Positions 27,033 through 35,047 of a DNA stretch of 64,000 nt are shown here, in pieces. This DNA comes from a virus: positions 1 to 64,000 of the IMG/VR virus record IMGVR_UViG_3300048835_000830. One strand, given 5' to 3'. Position 1 is the stretch's first letter. Every line of letters begins with the position of its first letter. The notes beneath the pieces are model-generated. The model made no database searches and was not told where the DNA came from. It saw only the letters and a list, made by a program, of their open reading frames with translations. Position numbers and translations under genes: made by a program.

Positions 27033-27314
27033 ATGACAGACGAGAAAAAACCAAATCCCGCAATCATCCGGCCTATCCCGGGCCGATGCGGTCTTCACGG
27101 CAAGGTCCTCGACGTTCCGGTGAAACCGGAGAACTACAACCATCACGTCTGGATCTGCATCGTCTGCGTGACGAAGGATTTTTATAACGAAGACATCACG
27201 GGAAAGATCCGAAAAGACTGGCCCACGGAATTTAGGCAGGGAACGGAGGCACTCGCCGAGTTCCTGAAAAAGGAGAAGGGTGGCGTCAAAAGAAAAGGAG
27301 CCACTGGCGCATAA
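27033..27314 (+). CDS. Hypothetical protein with possible zinc site
   Basis: 93 residues starting 2 nt after the previous stop, with AAGGACTGAC upstream. RCGLHG and ICIVC are potential metal ligands; the C-terminus is Lys-rich. Function unknown. Confidence 0.6.
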   Translation: MTDEKKPNPAIIRPIPGRCGLHGKVLDVPVKPENYNHHVWICIVCVTKDFYNEDITGKIRKDWPTEFRQGTEALAEFLKKEKGGVKRKGATGA

Positions 27315-27403
27315 TGCCAGCGCATCCTGACCTCTAACCATAACCACGTTTTCTTCAAAACGCTCTTGGGCGCGGCCTTGAGGGCATAGCAAAGAGGATC
27401 CAA

Positions 27404-27709
27404 ATGCAAAGAGACGCAGCCAACGAGAAGGAAGATCTCAAAAAAGAGTGGCAGATGATCGCGGGTGCTCTGCCGGGCATCAGCCTCACCCCAAGAACGC
27501 TCGTCTATATGGCGATCGGTTGGGCTCTCGTCGCCCTCTTTTTTGTTTGGATGCCCATCGTCTTTGCCTATGCTTTCGCCCTCGGCTTGTGGCATCTTGG
27601 GCGTTTGTTTATGGGTGCAGCACTCAGGGCGGCCGAGATTATCCAGGGCCCGCTGCAAAAGCCCACGGAAAAAGGAACAGCTGACCATGGAGAGTCTCAA
27701 ACTCCCTAG
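27404..27709 (+). CDS. Small membrane protein
   Basis: 101 residues. A charged N-terminus is followed by two adjacent hydrophobic segments (about 35-50 and 52-70; LVYMAIGWALVALFFVW then VFAYAFALGLWHLG). AGAGGATC precedes the ATG. A strong terminator follows. Could be a holin-like or exclusion protein, but nothing specific supports that. Confidence 0.6.
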   Translation: MQRDAANEKEDLKKEWQMIAGALPGISLTPRTLVYMAIGWALVALFFVWMPIVFAYAFALGLWHLGRLFMGAALRAAEIIQGPLQKPTEKGTADHGESQTP

Positions 27710-27741
27710 ATCCATAGATCACGTCTTCAAACGATTCCGGG

Positions 27742-27774
27742 GCCGTTCTCCTTTGCAGGGGAGCGGCTTTTTTT
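27742..27774 (+). terminator. Intrinsic terminator
   Basis: GCCG/CGGC and CTCC/GGAG form a stem with a two-base bulge and a TTTGCAG-type loop, followed by seven T (27768-27774). It ends the transcription unit of the membrane protein at 27404-27709. Confidence 0.8.
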
Positions 27775-27793
27775 ATGCATGAAAGGAAAGCGC

Positions 27794-28045
27794 ATGACAG
27801 AACATCAGTCGAATGACCAGGTCAAAGAACAGAGCGTCAACGCCATAAAGGAGATATTGCAGGACGCCATCGACGACAAGCTCGATGCCATCGCAGTCAC
27901 CGGGATCATGAAGGACGGCAGCACGCGTTTTGCCACAAGCATCGGAACGTGTAGCAAGCTCCACGTTTTGGGCGCCATTGAGATCCTGAAGTCGCAGCTC
28001 GCCGCCAGAATCAAGCTGGGGAGCCCTGACGATGCCGATGCATGA
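27794..28045 (+). CDS. Hypothetical acidic protein
   Basis: 83 residues from ATG 27794, chosen over ATG 27779 because AAAGGAAAGCGC is correctly spaced. One alpha/beta domain with a hydrophobic strand (AIAVTGIMKDG) and helix (LGAIEILKSQLAARI). Overlaps the next gene by 14 nt. Function unknown. Confidence 0.6.
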   Translation: MTEHQSNDQVKEQSVNAIKEILQDAIDDKLDAIAVTGIMKDGSTRFATSIGTCSKLHVLGAIEILKSQLAARIKLGSPDDADA

Positions 28046-28391
28046 AATTCTTATCGACGACGAAGCCCTCCGCCTTCTTTTGCTCGCCAAGGACGATGCC
28101 GGCCTTGGGACGTTCAGCGAGGTCATCCGCTACCTTTATAGGCCGAGGCCGAAAAAGACCGAGCCCGATCCCGAAAAGGAGCGGATTGTGGTGGCCGAGC
28201 CCCTCTTCGGAAAAGGCCACCAGCATTCGGCCTGGGGCGCCGACTGCCCGGTCTGCAAAAACTATTTTTTCGAGGACTGCGATACCATGCCCCTTCCCAT
28301 CGAGGAACGGCCCTCCCGCTGTGACAGCTGCGAGCAGAAAATCCGGCTTATCTATCCGTGGGAGCTGGAGGCGGGCATGCGAATCGGCTGA
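28032..28391 (+). CDS. Ribbon-helix-helix-like N-terminus plus zinc ribbon
   Basis: 119 residues. The first 40 residues (EILIDDEALRLLLLAKDD, then TFSEVIRYLYR) have the pattern of ribbon-helix-helix antitoxin/repressor domains. The C-terminal half has CPVC and CDSC about 30 residues apart, a zinc ribbon. A DNA-binding regulator is plausible. It lies just before a HicA-like gene. Confidence 0.65.
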   Translation: MPMHEILIDDEALRLLLLAKDDAGLGTFSEVIRYLYRPRPKKTEPDPEKERIVVAEPLFGKGHQHSAWGADCPVCKNYFFEDCDTMPLPIEERPSRCDSCEQKIRLIYPWELEAGMRIG

Positions 28392-28482
28392 AAATTCTGG
28401 GAATAAGCTTTTTGGTGGAGTTTTTAGCGGACAGACACAAGGGGAAATCCGCGAAATGAATGGAAATAACGGAGAGAAGGTC

Positions 28483-29355
28483 ATGCGAGCATACGAAATG
28501 GACCGCTACCTGAGGGACAGGGGGTTCACATTTGAACGTGAAGGCGGAAAGCACAGGATATACCGCTACGGGAACAGGACTGTTTCGATTCCACGGGGAA
28601 AGAGCTTCAAGCACGGCACTGTTGCCATCGTCGAGAGATTTCTAAAGCAGATCGGCTCAAGTCAGTCGGGATCAGCCTCCGAGGCGATAAGCCTTCCTGC
28701 GGTGGGCGATGACCTCATGGTACCCGAATCCGCGTGCGAGCCTGCAGTCGTGGATGAGAATACCACGACTCTGCCGCCAGGGCTTTATGAGGTTTTCAAG
28801 GACTTTGTCCATTTTTGTGAAATCAATTCAGACAAGGCGGGCGAGTACGAGATCCGGGACATCCTTATGCACAACGGACACCAGCTGCCCGACTGGAACT
28901 CCCTTCTTCACATGGCGCAGAGAAACGAGGACGTCTCGGTGATCTTCGATCTTCAGGACGCCCTGGAACTCATGAAGATCAAAAGCATTCAGCTTCAGAC
29001 GATCTATAACGAGCTCGACCGCAAGACCGCCCCCGCAAACCCCGAGCCCTCGCGCGGAGAGAAACCGGGCGATACCCAGGCGGCACGTTTTGTGATTCGG
29101 ACGCCCGAGCGAAGCCATCAGCCGAACGCCGAAAGGCCGAAGCCTGTGAGCACCGTCCCGCCCGCTGCGGCCCTGGCCGATGTGTCGAGGCCCGGCGCGA
29201 CCTACCAGCTTCAGTCGCAGGAGATAAGGTATGCCCGGAGCCTCTCGCCAAAACAGCAGGCCTATCTTGAGATTATCCAGATCCTTGGGCGGCTCGATGC
29301 CGATGACGGCAGAGCAATCCTTCAACATGCCAACGGCTTTTTGGAAATGGGGTGA
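28483..29355 (+). CDS. HicA-like domain fused to a long C-terminal extension
   Basis: 290 residues from ATG 28483 (GGAGAGAAGG upstream); the longer frame back to 28042 is a shadow of the preceding gene. Residues 1-57 match the HicA mRNA-interferase fold (dsRNA-binding-like): YLRDRGFTFEREGGKHRIYR, with the glycine-Lys-His element, and VSIPRGKSFKHGTVAIV. HicA toxins are usually about 60-80 residues alone. Here about 230 residues follow, with a helical region and a Pro-rich linker. Whether it is a toxin or an RNA-binding regulator is open. Confidence 0.7.
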   Translation: MRAYEMDRYLRDRGFTFEREGGKHRIYRYGNRTVSIPRGKSFKHGTVAIVERFLKQIGSSQSGSASEAISLPAVGDDLMVPESACEPAVVDENTTTLPPGLYEVFKDFVHFCEINSDKAGEYEIRDILMHNGHQLPDWNSLLHMAQRNEDVSVIFDLQDALELMKIKSIQLQTIYNELDRKTAPANPEPSRGEKPGDTQAARFVIRTPERSHQPNAERPKPVSTVPPAAALADVSRPGATYQLQSQEIRYARSLSPKQQAYLEIIQILGRLDADDGRAILQHANGFLEMG

Positions 29356-29358
29356 GCA

Positions 29359-29724
29359 GTGGAGGAACACAAGTTTTCTCATATGGCGTTGTTCGACGGA
29401 AGCGCAATTGCTGATCTTGCGCTGCGCTCAATGCTTGGGGCGGCGGGGCTTTCCAAGGATAAGATTGATGAGCTGGCGGCGAGCTTTCATACCAGCGAGG
29501 CCGCACGGATCAAGATAGTGGAGATCATGGCGTCTTCCGATGTGCGCTCCGATAAATTCGCCCGAACTCTCGGCGGTTACCTCAGGGCGAGTTGCACGCA
29601 GTTTTTGCTATTCGCAGGGTTCTCGGAAGAGGCCGTGAAAACAAACGTCAACTATATTCTTGGGGCAGCAAAGCAGCCTCACCAAATGATGAGATTCGGT
29701 TCCATGGATGATCCGGATGCGTAA
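29359..29724 (+). CDS. Hypothetical helical protein
   Basis: 121 residues with GTG start shortly after the upstream stop; ATG 29383 is an alternative. Mostly alpha-helical, rich in Ala and Ser. No family is recognised. Confidence 0.6.
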   Translation: MEEHKFSHMALFDGSAIADLALRSMLGAAGLSKDKIDELAASFHTSEAARIKIVEIMASSDVRSDKFARTLGGYLRASCTQFLLFAGFSEEAVKTNVNYILGAAKQPHQMMRFGSMDDPDA

Positions 29725-29745
29725 CCTACTCCTGGAGAAAGTGTG

Positions 29746-29958
29746 ATGAAAGAGAAAAAGACCGAGGTTGAACACGGGATGCTGCTCGACGGCAAGTCGG
29801 TTATGGATGATGCGCTGCCCGAGCTTCAGGACCTGAGAAAGCTGGTTCCGGAAAAACTTCACGAAGATCTTGATGAAGTTTTGGAACGCTTTCAGGAAAC
29901 CCTCGCAGGCTGTGATGTTCAGGAAAGATACGAGGAGAAGCCGCGTGGACGTCCCTGA
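29746..29958 (+). CDS. Small charged hypothetical protein
   Basis: 70 residues from ATG 29746 (GGAG upstream; GTG 29743 is adjacent in frame). Coiled-coil-prone helix (LVPEKLHEDLDEVLERFQE). Overlaps the next gene by 14 nt. Confidence 0.6.
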   Translation: MKEKKTEVEHGMLLDGKSVMDDALPELQDLRKLVPEKLHEDLDEVLERFQETLAGCDVQERYEEKPRGRP

Positions 29959-30313
29959 ATTGACAAAAGACGCGCTTTTGGATTTGAAGCGGCGCGGTGA
30001 AGCCACCATGAAAAAGTGGAGCCAGCCGCCGACAGCATGGCTCGCGGATCCCACCTGGGACGTGACCTACTGTGTTGAAAACTTCGTTCGTATGGCGGCT
30101 ATCAGCCGCAAGGATCGCGCGGACTTCGGGCTCGGGAGTTTTCTCGAAGCCGCCCCCGATTTCATCGCGGTCTTCGGTGCGGTTCACCAAGTCGATATTG
30201 TCCAGTACCCCATGCGCGGGCCAACGATCATCCTGCAATTCAACGATTTTTTGAAAACCCCTTTTTTCCCGCGCGACGTCCGGGATGGAGAGCCTGATGA
30301 ACGAAGAGGCTGA
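29945..30313 (+). CDS. Hypothetical protein
   Basis: 122 residues. GTG 29945 has GAGGAG well placed and gives VDVPELTKDA as N-terminus; the longer frame from 29870 has no ribosome site. Alpha/beta, with hydrophobic core strand DFIAVFGAVHQVDIVQ. Function unknown. Confidence 0.6.
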   Translation: MDVPELTKDALLDLKRRGEATMKKWSQPPTAWLADPTWDVTYCVENFVRMAAISRKDRADFGLGSFLEAAPDFIAVFGAVHQVDIVQYPMRGPTIILQFNDFLKTPFFPRDVRDGEPDERRG

Positions 30314-30710
30314 AGAGACTGAAGTTGCGATGGAAACCCGCCTTAAGCTGGAGACCGTCGAGACGGACGAATACGTGATGACAAAGTATTCAAATAAGCA
30401 GATCTACTGCGATCTAACCGAGGTGAGCCTCGCCGCCATGGGTTCAGGAGAAAAGCTTGCTCTCGGCCTTACGGTCCTGGCGGCCTCTGCAAGGGGCAAT
30501 GGCTCAGCCGTCCATGTGTTTACTTATCCGGGATCGATCTACGCCTACGCTGTGCCGCCCAGGGGGAAGCTCGTTCCGGCTCTCATAGAGAGCGAGAACG
30601 AGGCTCTGAGAAAGCTGGGGTGGAGGAAGGCCGAGGCCGATGACGGCTGGTATCTGGCCACCGAGCGGGGTCGGATTGACTATGAACCTGACAAGGAAGG
30701 GGAGCCGTGA
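30297..30710 (+). CDS. Hypothetical acidic protein
   Basis: 137 residues from ATG 30297 (GGAG upstream), overlapping the previous gene by 17 nt and the next GTG start by 4 nt. A mixed fold with beta-rich centre. No family is recognised. Confidence 0.65.
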   Translation: MNEEAEETEVAMETRLKLETVETDEYVMTKYSNKQIYCDLTEVSLAAMGSGEKLALGLTVLAASARGNGSAVHVFTYPGSIYAYAVPPRGKLVPALIESENEALRKLGWRKAEADDGWYLATERGRIDYEPDKEGEP

Positions 30711-30922
30711 AACACAAACCTCGTCGCTGGATCGAACGCATGAAGTTAAAGTGCGCCGATACTTTTCATCAAGAGCGGCTTGACGAATTCGGGTTTGAAG
30801 CTTACGTCACGCAGGCGCTTTATTGGAAAAGAGCGCCGGACGAAGACGGCTACAGACTGGAGATGGACCGCTCACTTTTTGCTGCAGTGTGCAAGCTGCT
30901 TGCACGCGAAGCAAAAGTTTGA
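30707..30922 (+). CDS. Small basic hypothetical protein
   Basis: 71 residues, GTGA overlap with the previous stop and GGAAGGGGAG upstream. Basic N-terminus (KHKPRRWIERMKLK). Ends a coupled run of genes that closes at the terminator 30929-30962. Confidence 0.6.
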   Translation: MKHKPRRWIERMKLKCADTFHQERLDEFGFEAYVTQALYWKRAPDEDGYRLEMDRSLFAAVCKLLAREAKV

Positions 30923-30928
30923 ATGTCT

Positions 30929-30962
30929 GCCCGGCGCCAGCTCTGGCTGGCACGGGCTTTTT
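30929..30962 (+). terminator. Intrinsic terminator
   Basis: Two-part stem: GCCCG/CGGGC outside and GCCAG/CTGGC inside, followed by five T. Only 13 nt separate it from the next start codon at 30976, so it may act as an attenuator for that gene. Confidence 0.8.
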
Positions 30963-30975
30963 CTTTGGAGAAGCT

Positions 30976-32028
30976 ATGGAAAAAAGATTTCTGCACGAAG
31001 AACTGAGAAGACCGCAAAGTATGCTCTGGCGCATGCAGCGGGCTTTTTGCGATGTCTACAACAGCGCATCGGATTTGGGCGTGAGGGATAATGAAGGTAA
31101 CGTCCTTCTGCAATATGACAGGGAAAGAGTGGAGCGAATCTTTCGAGCGCACAAGGTCGATGCGCCCGCGGACGCGATATGGAACATGGTCAAAGTGTTT
31201 TCTTCAGACCCCACGATGACCTACCTTGCCAACATCTCGAACTTTTTGCTTGAAGGCGACGTTCAGAGCTACGTCTTCACAAAAGAGTTTTGGCCGGTTC
31301 TTCGCAAGACCAGCATCAAAAATATTTCCTGGGACGCGCTGCCCGAGTATTTTACAGCAACGATCCGCTGGCCCGAGCCTCTCCGGGACAGCGACGGTGA
31401 TCAAATCGAACAAATAATGGTGGCCATCCGCCCTAAAGCTGCTCTTGAGGCTGTTCGCAAAACAGAGTTTAAAGCAGAAGACGGCGAAGGCTCACGGGTT
31501 CTTGTTGCCTGGTGGCTGTGCCGCACCGGGGCGGGCGGCTATTTTTGCCAGATGATTCCCGATCGTACGGACCGAATCATTCCGGACAACTGGAGCCGGG
31601 TGATGAGGAGGAATAGTAGGCTGAGCCCCTGGTACTTTGAGACGGCCGAGGAGTACGACAACGACTCTCATATCGTGGATCTCGTCAAATCTCTCATCTA
31701 CGTGTCCAGCGGCGACCCTGACCTCAGGTCCGAGCGCAACCCGATCCAGTATAAAGACGGCAAAAGCAGTCAGCCTGTACGTAAGCACAGGGAGTTCAGT
31801 GAGGTCGAGTTTCATCGGGTTGGCTGGAACTGGAAAAAGATGATGGAGCGCCGCGCCGCCGAATATTCAGAGGGCAGCTGGCCCGTGGAACCTTTCCCGC
31901 GCTACCAGCCTTACGGGCCGCGGGAAAACCCCAAGTACAAATGGATCATCGTCGAGGGCCACGAGAGGTCGCGGCGCACGGAACTGTTGAACCGGAAAGG
32001 GGATTCTGAAAGTGCAGCACAGCAGTAA
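30976..32028 (+). CDS. Hypothetical protein (350 aa)
   Basis: ATG 30976 with TTGGAG upstream; the longer frame from 30823 crosses the terminator and is rejected. Mixed alpha/beta over 350 residues with a charged, aromatic-rich C-terminus (VEFHRVGWNWKKMMERR, then YQPYGPRENPKYKWI). One of the longest accessory genes. No family or catalytic motif is recognised. Confidence 0.7.
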   Translation: MEKRFLHEELRRPQSMLWRMQRAFCDVYNSASDLGVRDNEGNVLLQYDRERVERIFRAHKVDAPADAIWNMVKVFSSDPTMTYLANISNFLLEGDVQSYVFTKEFWPVLRKTSIKNISWDALPEYFTATIRWPEPLRDSDGDQIEQIMVAIRPKAALEAVRKTEFKAEDGEGSRVLVAWWLCRTGAGGYFCQMIPDRTDRIIPDNWSRVMRRNSRLSPWYFETAEEYDNDSHIVDLVKSLIYVSSGDPDLRSERNPIQYKDGKSSQPVRKHREFSEVEFHRVGWNWKKMMERRAAEYSEGSWPVEPFPRYQPYGPRENPKYKWIIVEGHERSRRTELLNRKGDSESAAQQ

Positions 32029-32067
32029 CCAAGGCACGGCTCAACTCACTGGAAGATGATCACAATT

Positions 32068-32105
32068 CCTGTCAGGTTGTCAGAAACCTTGGCAGGAGCC
32101 TTTTT
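32068..32105 (+). terminator. Probable intrinsic terminator
   Basis: CCTGTCAGG at 32068-32076 faces CCTTGGCAGG at 32087-32096 with one bulge, then AGCC and five T. It closes the unit of the 350-residue protein. Confidence 0.65.
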
Positions 32106-32176
32106 CAGATCGGGGGTTTTCCGTCCAATAAACACGTGTTTTTTGATCACAGCAACAAGCCAGAAGGTACCCATAT

Positions 32177-32440
32177 ATGGAAAAAGTTAAAGGTCTCTTT
32201 GAATCGGCCAAGGATTTCCGCAAAAACGTCATACCGCCGAATGCTTCAGCCGTACAGGTTACGGAGATGGACAAGGCCTTCAAGGCTGGATGGGCCACAG
32301 CATTCTCCACTGTGACCGACGTCTGCGATGAATACGAGGAACAGGATGCGTTTAGAATTCTCACCTCGTTCAAAGACGAAATCGAGAAGCATATTCAGGA
32401 TATGAATGAGGAGGCTATTCGGCGAATGAAGGGGATGTAG
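32177..32440 (+). CDS. Small helical hypothetical protein
   Basis: 87 residues, helical, acidic. AAGG lies upstream of ATG. Preceded by the terminator at 32105, so it should have its own promoter or depend on readthrough. Function unknown. Confidence 0.6.
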   Translation: MEKVKGLFESAKDFRKNVIPPNASAVQVTEMDKAFKAGWATAFSTVTDVCDEYEEQDAFRILTSFKDEIEKHIQDMNEEAIRRMKGM

Positions 32441-32488
32441 AAATAAAAAACAGAAAAACTGCTCTTTTTGATGACGGAAGGGACGTAC

Positions 32489-32746
32489 ATGGATCAAAGG
32501 CTTTACAGCGTTGTGGATACGAGAGACGGAAATCGGATCATTATGGCAAACCTTTTGGGGCTGCAGTCCTCAACGCTCTGTTTGGAGCTAAACGATCTCG
32601 ATGGAATGAATGGTCGATATAGAATCGAACCCGCATCCATTGTGGATAACTGGGAGGACTTCTGCGCGCTGGTGGAAGCGCACCACAAGAATCATGTGTA
32701 TCCGCGCGACTACTACGCGGACGATGAAGAAAGAGCGCGCAGCTAA
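32489..32746 (+). CDS. Hypothetical acidic protein
   Basis: 85 residues from ATG 32489, preceded by GGAAGGGACGTAC; an upstream TTG/ATG pair at 32468-32473 is weaker. N-terminal beta-rich half (LYSVVDTRDGNRIIM), acidic C-terminus. Function unknown. Confidence 0.6.
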   Translation: MDQRLYSVVDTRDGNRIIMANLLGLQSSTLCLELNDLDGMNGRYRIEPASIVDNWEDFCALVEAHHKNHVYPRDYYADDEERARS

Positions 32747-32784
32747 CTTTTTTGATCAAAAAGGAACTAACCAAGGAGACGTGC

Positions 32785-33153
32785 ATGGAATTTAGAGATT
32801 TGACGAAAGAAGAGAAAGACTTTCTTAAAACCTACACCGACAAAGTGGTTAACTTGGATGAGTCACGGCGAGCCGTTGAGCTTATCCGGGAGGCTAATAT
32901 AGAAAGTCTTTTTGATGTCGTCGTATACGGAGAGGGTACAGATATCTGCGCAACGATTGCCAGCTACCTCAACGACAATGCCGATCAGCTGGGCTTTACA
33001 GAAAGCTGCGCTGTTGAGAAGATGGCGCGCGTGAAAAGATCACCCTGGGCTCTCAATCAGTTCCGATTTACCCCTGAGGAACAAAAGTGGGTCGTGGAAA
33101 CGCAGACCAAACTTCTGACGGGCATCATGATATCTTTTCTGCAGCAACCGTAA
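32785..33153 (+). CDS. Hypothetical protein
   Basis: 122 residues from ATG 32785 with AAGGAG upstream. Helical with a central alpha/beta part. No family is recognised. Confidence 0.6.
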   Translation: MEFRDLTKEEKDFLKTYTDKVVNLDESRRAVELIREANIESLFDVVVYGEGTDICATIASYLNDNADQLGFTESCAVEKMARVKRSPWALNQFRFTPEEQKWVVETQTKLLTGIMISFLQQP

Positions 33154-33161
33154 CTATCAGA

Positions 33162-33186
33162 GCCGGTGGATGCGTCTACCGGCTTT
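33162..33186 (+). terminator. Weak hairpin terminator candidate
   Basis: GCCGGT at 33162-33167 pairs with ACCGGC at 33178-33183, followed by only three T. It lies between two genes as other terminators in this block do. Confidence 0.4.
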
Positions 33187-33200
33187 CACAAGGAGCCTTT

Positions 33201-33437
33201 ATGGCAAGAGAAAAACCTGGATTCCTGAGCGTATTGGAGCCTCTTTTCTCGCAGCTGAGACACGGGGACCTTTACGAGATGTCCCCCGAGTTTTACGATG
33301 AGCTGGAGGTGTACGCGATGGACCTGGAAGAATCCTCCGCCGAGCATGGTGCCGTGACCGTGCGGCTGGCTGTACCTTACCTTCATTATGTGACTCCGGA
33401 TAAAACGATAGTGATCGTCAGGGGCGAGGCTGTATGA
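33201..33437 (+). CDS. Small acidic hypothetical protein
   Basis: 78 residues from ATG 33201 with AAGGAG upstream. Stop overlaps the next start by 4 nt. Function unknown. Confidence 0.6.
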   Translation: MAREKPGFLSVLEPLFSQLRHGDLYEMSPEFYDELEVYAMDLEESSAEHGAVTVRLAVPYLHYVTPDKTIVIVRGEAV

Positions 33438-33661
33438 AGTTTGAAGTCGGTAAAACCTACTACTGCAGATCGCTTTGCGATTACGACTGCATTTACAGGA
33501 TTACAGTCGCATCCCGCACCGAGAAGACCCTTACGACGAGTGAGGGGAAACGTCTCGGGATAAAGGTGAAAGAAGGCGTTGAGTCTGTGGCACCGAAGGG
33601 CCGCTACAGCATGTCACCGACAATTTACGCAAACAAGGAAGACAAGGGGGATCTCAAATGA
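33434..33661 (+). CDS. Conserved phage/plasmid small protein (GKTYYCRSLCDYDC type)
   Basis: 75 residues in ATGA overlap on both sides. The pattern FEVGKTYYCRSLCDYDC with later GKRLGIKV and P-x-GRYSM is one I recall from many phages and mobile elements, where it has no assigned function. Beta-rich. Confidence 0.7.
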   Translation: MKFEVGKTYYCRSLCDYDCIYRITVASRTEKTLTTSEGKRLGIKVKEGVESVAPKGRYSMSPTIYANKEDKGDLK

Positions 33662-33963
33662 GTGAAGCGAACGGGAGTCTACGGGAGCTTGCAAAAGCGG
33701 ACGCCTGCCTACAGGCCATGGCGGACGCGCTGATACCTGTTCTGAGGCAGCACGAGGGTTTTCATATCATGTTGGCCCTCGCCCGGATTGCTGCGAGCAA
33801 TATCGGAGGTCAAAAAGATCCCAAGGCCGCCATGCGGCATTTTTTTGGTCTGGTGGAGAATCAAGTGGACTACGCTGTGGGCTACTACAGCAGGGTGCCG
33901 CCAGTCCGCGGAACCAAGGAACAGCCGGAGAAGGAGCAAGGTCGTGACGAACGAGGAGATTGA
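33658..33963 (+). CDS. Hypothetical helical protein
   Basis: 101 residues in ATGA overlap with its predecessor. Helical, with charged C-terminal tail. Overlaps the next gene by 20 nt. No family is recognised. Confidence 0.6.
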   Translation: MSEANGSLRELAKADACLQAMADALIPVLRQHEGFHIMLALARIAASNIGGQKDPKAAMRHFFGLVENQVDYAVGYYSRVPPVRGTKEQPEKEQGRDERGD

Positions 33964-34138
33964 CACAAGGCTGAAGCTACTGTCGCAAGCGATCCCGCTT
34001 CACGCGAAAAAACTTCTGGAGATGAACGAGGGCAAGCGAACGGCGGTTGGCGAGCTTGAGCTCCTGAACATGAATCTTATGGCGATATGGACGATGCTCG
34101 GTGAGATAGCCAAAAGGCTTCCGGCAGAGCCCAAGTAA
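33944..34138 (+). CDS. Small helical hypothetical protein
   Basis: 64 residues from GTG 33944 (AGGAG upstream). Two helices; coiled-coil-like. The longer frame from 33788 is a shadow of the preceding gene. Confidence 0.55.
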   Translation: MTNEEIDTRLKLLSQAIPLHAKKLLEMNEGKRTAVGELELLNMNLMAIWTMLGEIAKRLPAEPK

Positions 34139-34156
34139 CCCGAAAGGAAGTGGGAT

Positions 34157-34486
34157 ATGGAAAACGAGGATTTTTTTGAGGACCCGGCATTCAAAGAGAG
34201 CGTCCGGCGGAATATCGAAGGGCTCTCCGGATCAAGCGTTTTTACCGCAATTTTCAGTAAAAACTATGAGAAGGACATTCAGGCCATTATGCAGTTTGGT
34301 CTGGCGGTTCTCATGAATAAGCCGATTCTTCTGATTGCGCCGCGCGAGATGGAGTCACAAATTTGCGACAACGTGAAAAGACTCGCCCAGGGGATCGAGT
34401 TCGTCGACGACTGGAACAACGGCCTTCAGATCACGGCTGCAGCAAAGCGTCTGATGGACAAGGCAAAGAAAATGGGGTTCATGTGA
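34157..34486 (+). CDS. Hypothetical alpha/beta protein
   Basis: 109 residues; AAGGAAG before the ATG. Central strand-turn element (KPILLIAPREMES) inside helices, as in Rossmann-type folds, but no nucleotide motif. Function unknown. Confidence 0.6.
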   Translation: MENEDFFEDPAFKESVRRNIEGLSGSSVFTAIFSKNYEKDIQAIMQFGLAVLMNKPILLIAPREMESQICDNVKRLAQGIEFVDDWNNGLQITAAAKRLMDKAKKMGFM

Positions 34487-34487
34487 A

Positions 34488-34958
34488 ATGGGGATAAATC
34501 CGGAACTGACGCCAGCGCCTGAGCAGTATAATTGCAAGATTTGCCGTGATAAAAAGCTCCTCCGAATGTCGGACGGCGGTGGTGGGAACGGCGTGCAGGT
34601 ACCCTGCCCTTCCTGTATGAAGGAGGCCGGCGTCGATGCCATCGCAGACGTTGTCACGGCAGCATTGAAAGATGCAACGGAGGACGATCTCCGGGATGTG
34701 ATCATGGTCGGAAGACGGGCGCAGGATAAGCACCGCTTCGGCGAGAGCCTGCCGGAAGGCTTTCCTCTGAAGGAGCGCTACGACATATCCTGCCCCTACT
34801 GCGAGGCGTCCTTTTTCATGAGACCCGGTCTTTCCCTTCAGATGGGGAGAAACTCGGGTCACGGGCGCTGCCTTGGCTGCAAGAAGCATTTTCACATTCA
34901 AATTGACGTCAGAGACAACACCGCGAAGACCATCTGCTGGGATGTGCCGGGCGCGTAG
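34488..34958 (+). CDS. Double zinc-ribbon protein
   Basis: 156 residues with four Cys pairs: CKIC and CPSC in the first 45 residues, CPYC and CLGC in the C-terminal third. The arrangement suggests two independent zinc ribbons joined by a helical linker. Likely nucleic-acid or protein binding. Followed by a terminator. Confidence 0.65.
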   Translation: MGINPELTPAPEQYNCKICRDKKLLRMSDGGGGNGVQVPCPSCMKEAGVDAIADVVTAALKDATEDDLRDVIMVGRRAQDKHRFGESLPEGFPLKERYDISCPYCEASFFMRPGLSLQMGRNSGHGRCLGCKKHFHIQIDVRDNTAKTICWDVPGA

Positions 34959-34976
34959 AATTCTGACAGAAAGTAA

Positions 34977-35005
34977 GGGGGCAGGGCTCGTTTCCAGCCC
35001 CTTTT
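34977..35005 (+). terminator. Intrinsic terminator
   Basis: GGGGC at 34978-34982 pairs with GCCCC at 34997-35001, with alternative inner pairing GGGCT/AGCCC, followed by TTTT and shortly another TTTT. Confidence 0.65.
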
Positions 35006-35047
35006 CGCATTTTAAACAGACGTTCAACCGGCTACAGGGATTGAAGA

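Noticed and set aside
28042-28482. Upstream extension of the HicA-like gene
   Set aside because: It is a different-frame reading of the RHH/zinc-ribbon gene; ATG 28483 has a good ribosome site.
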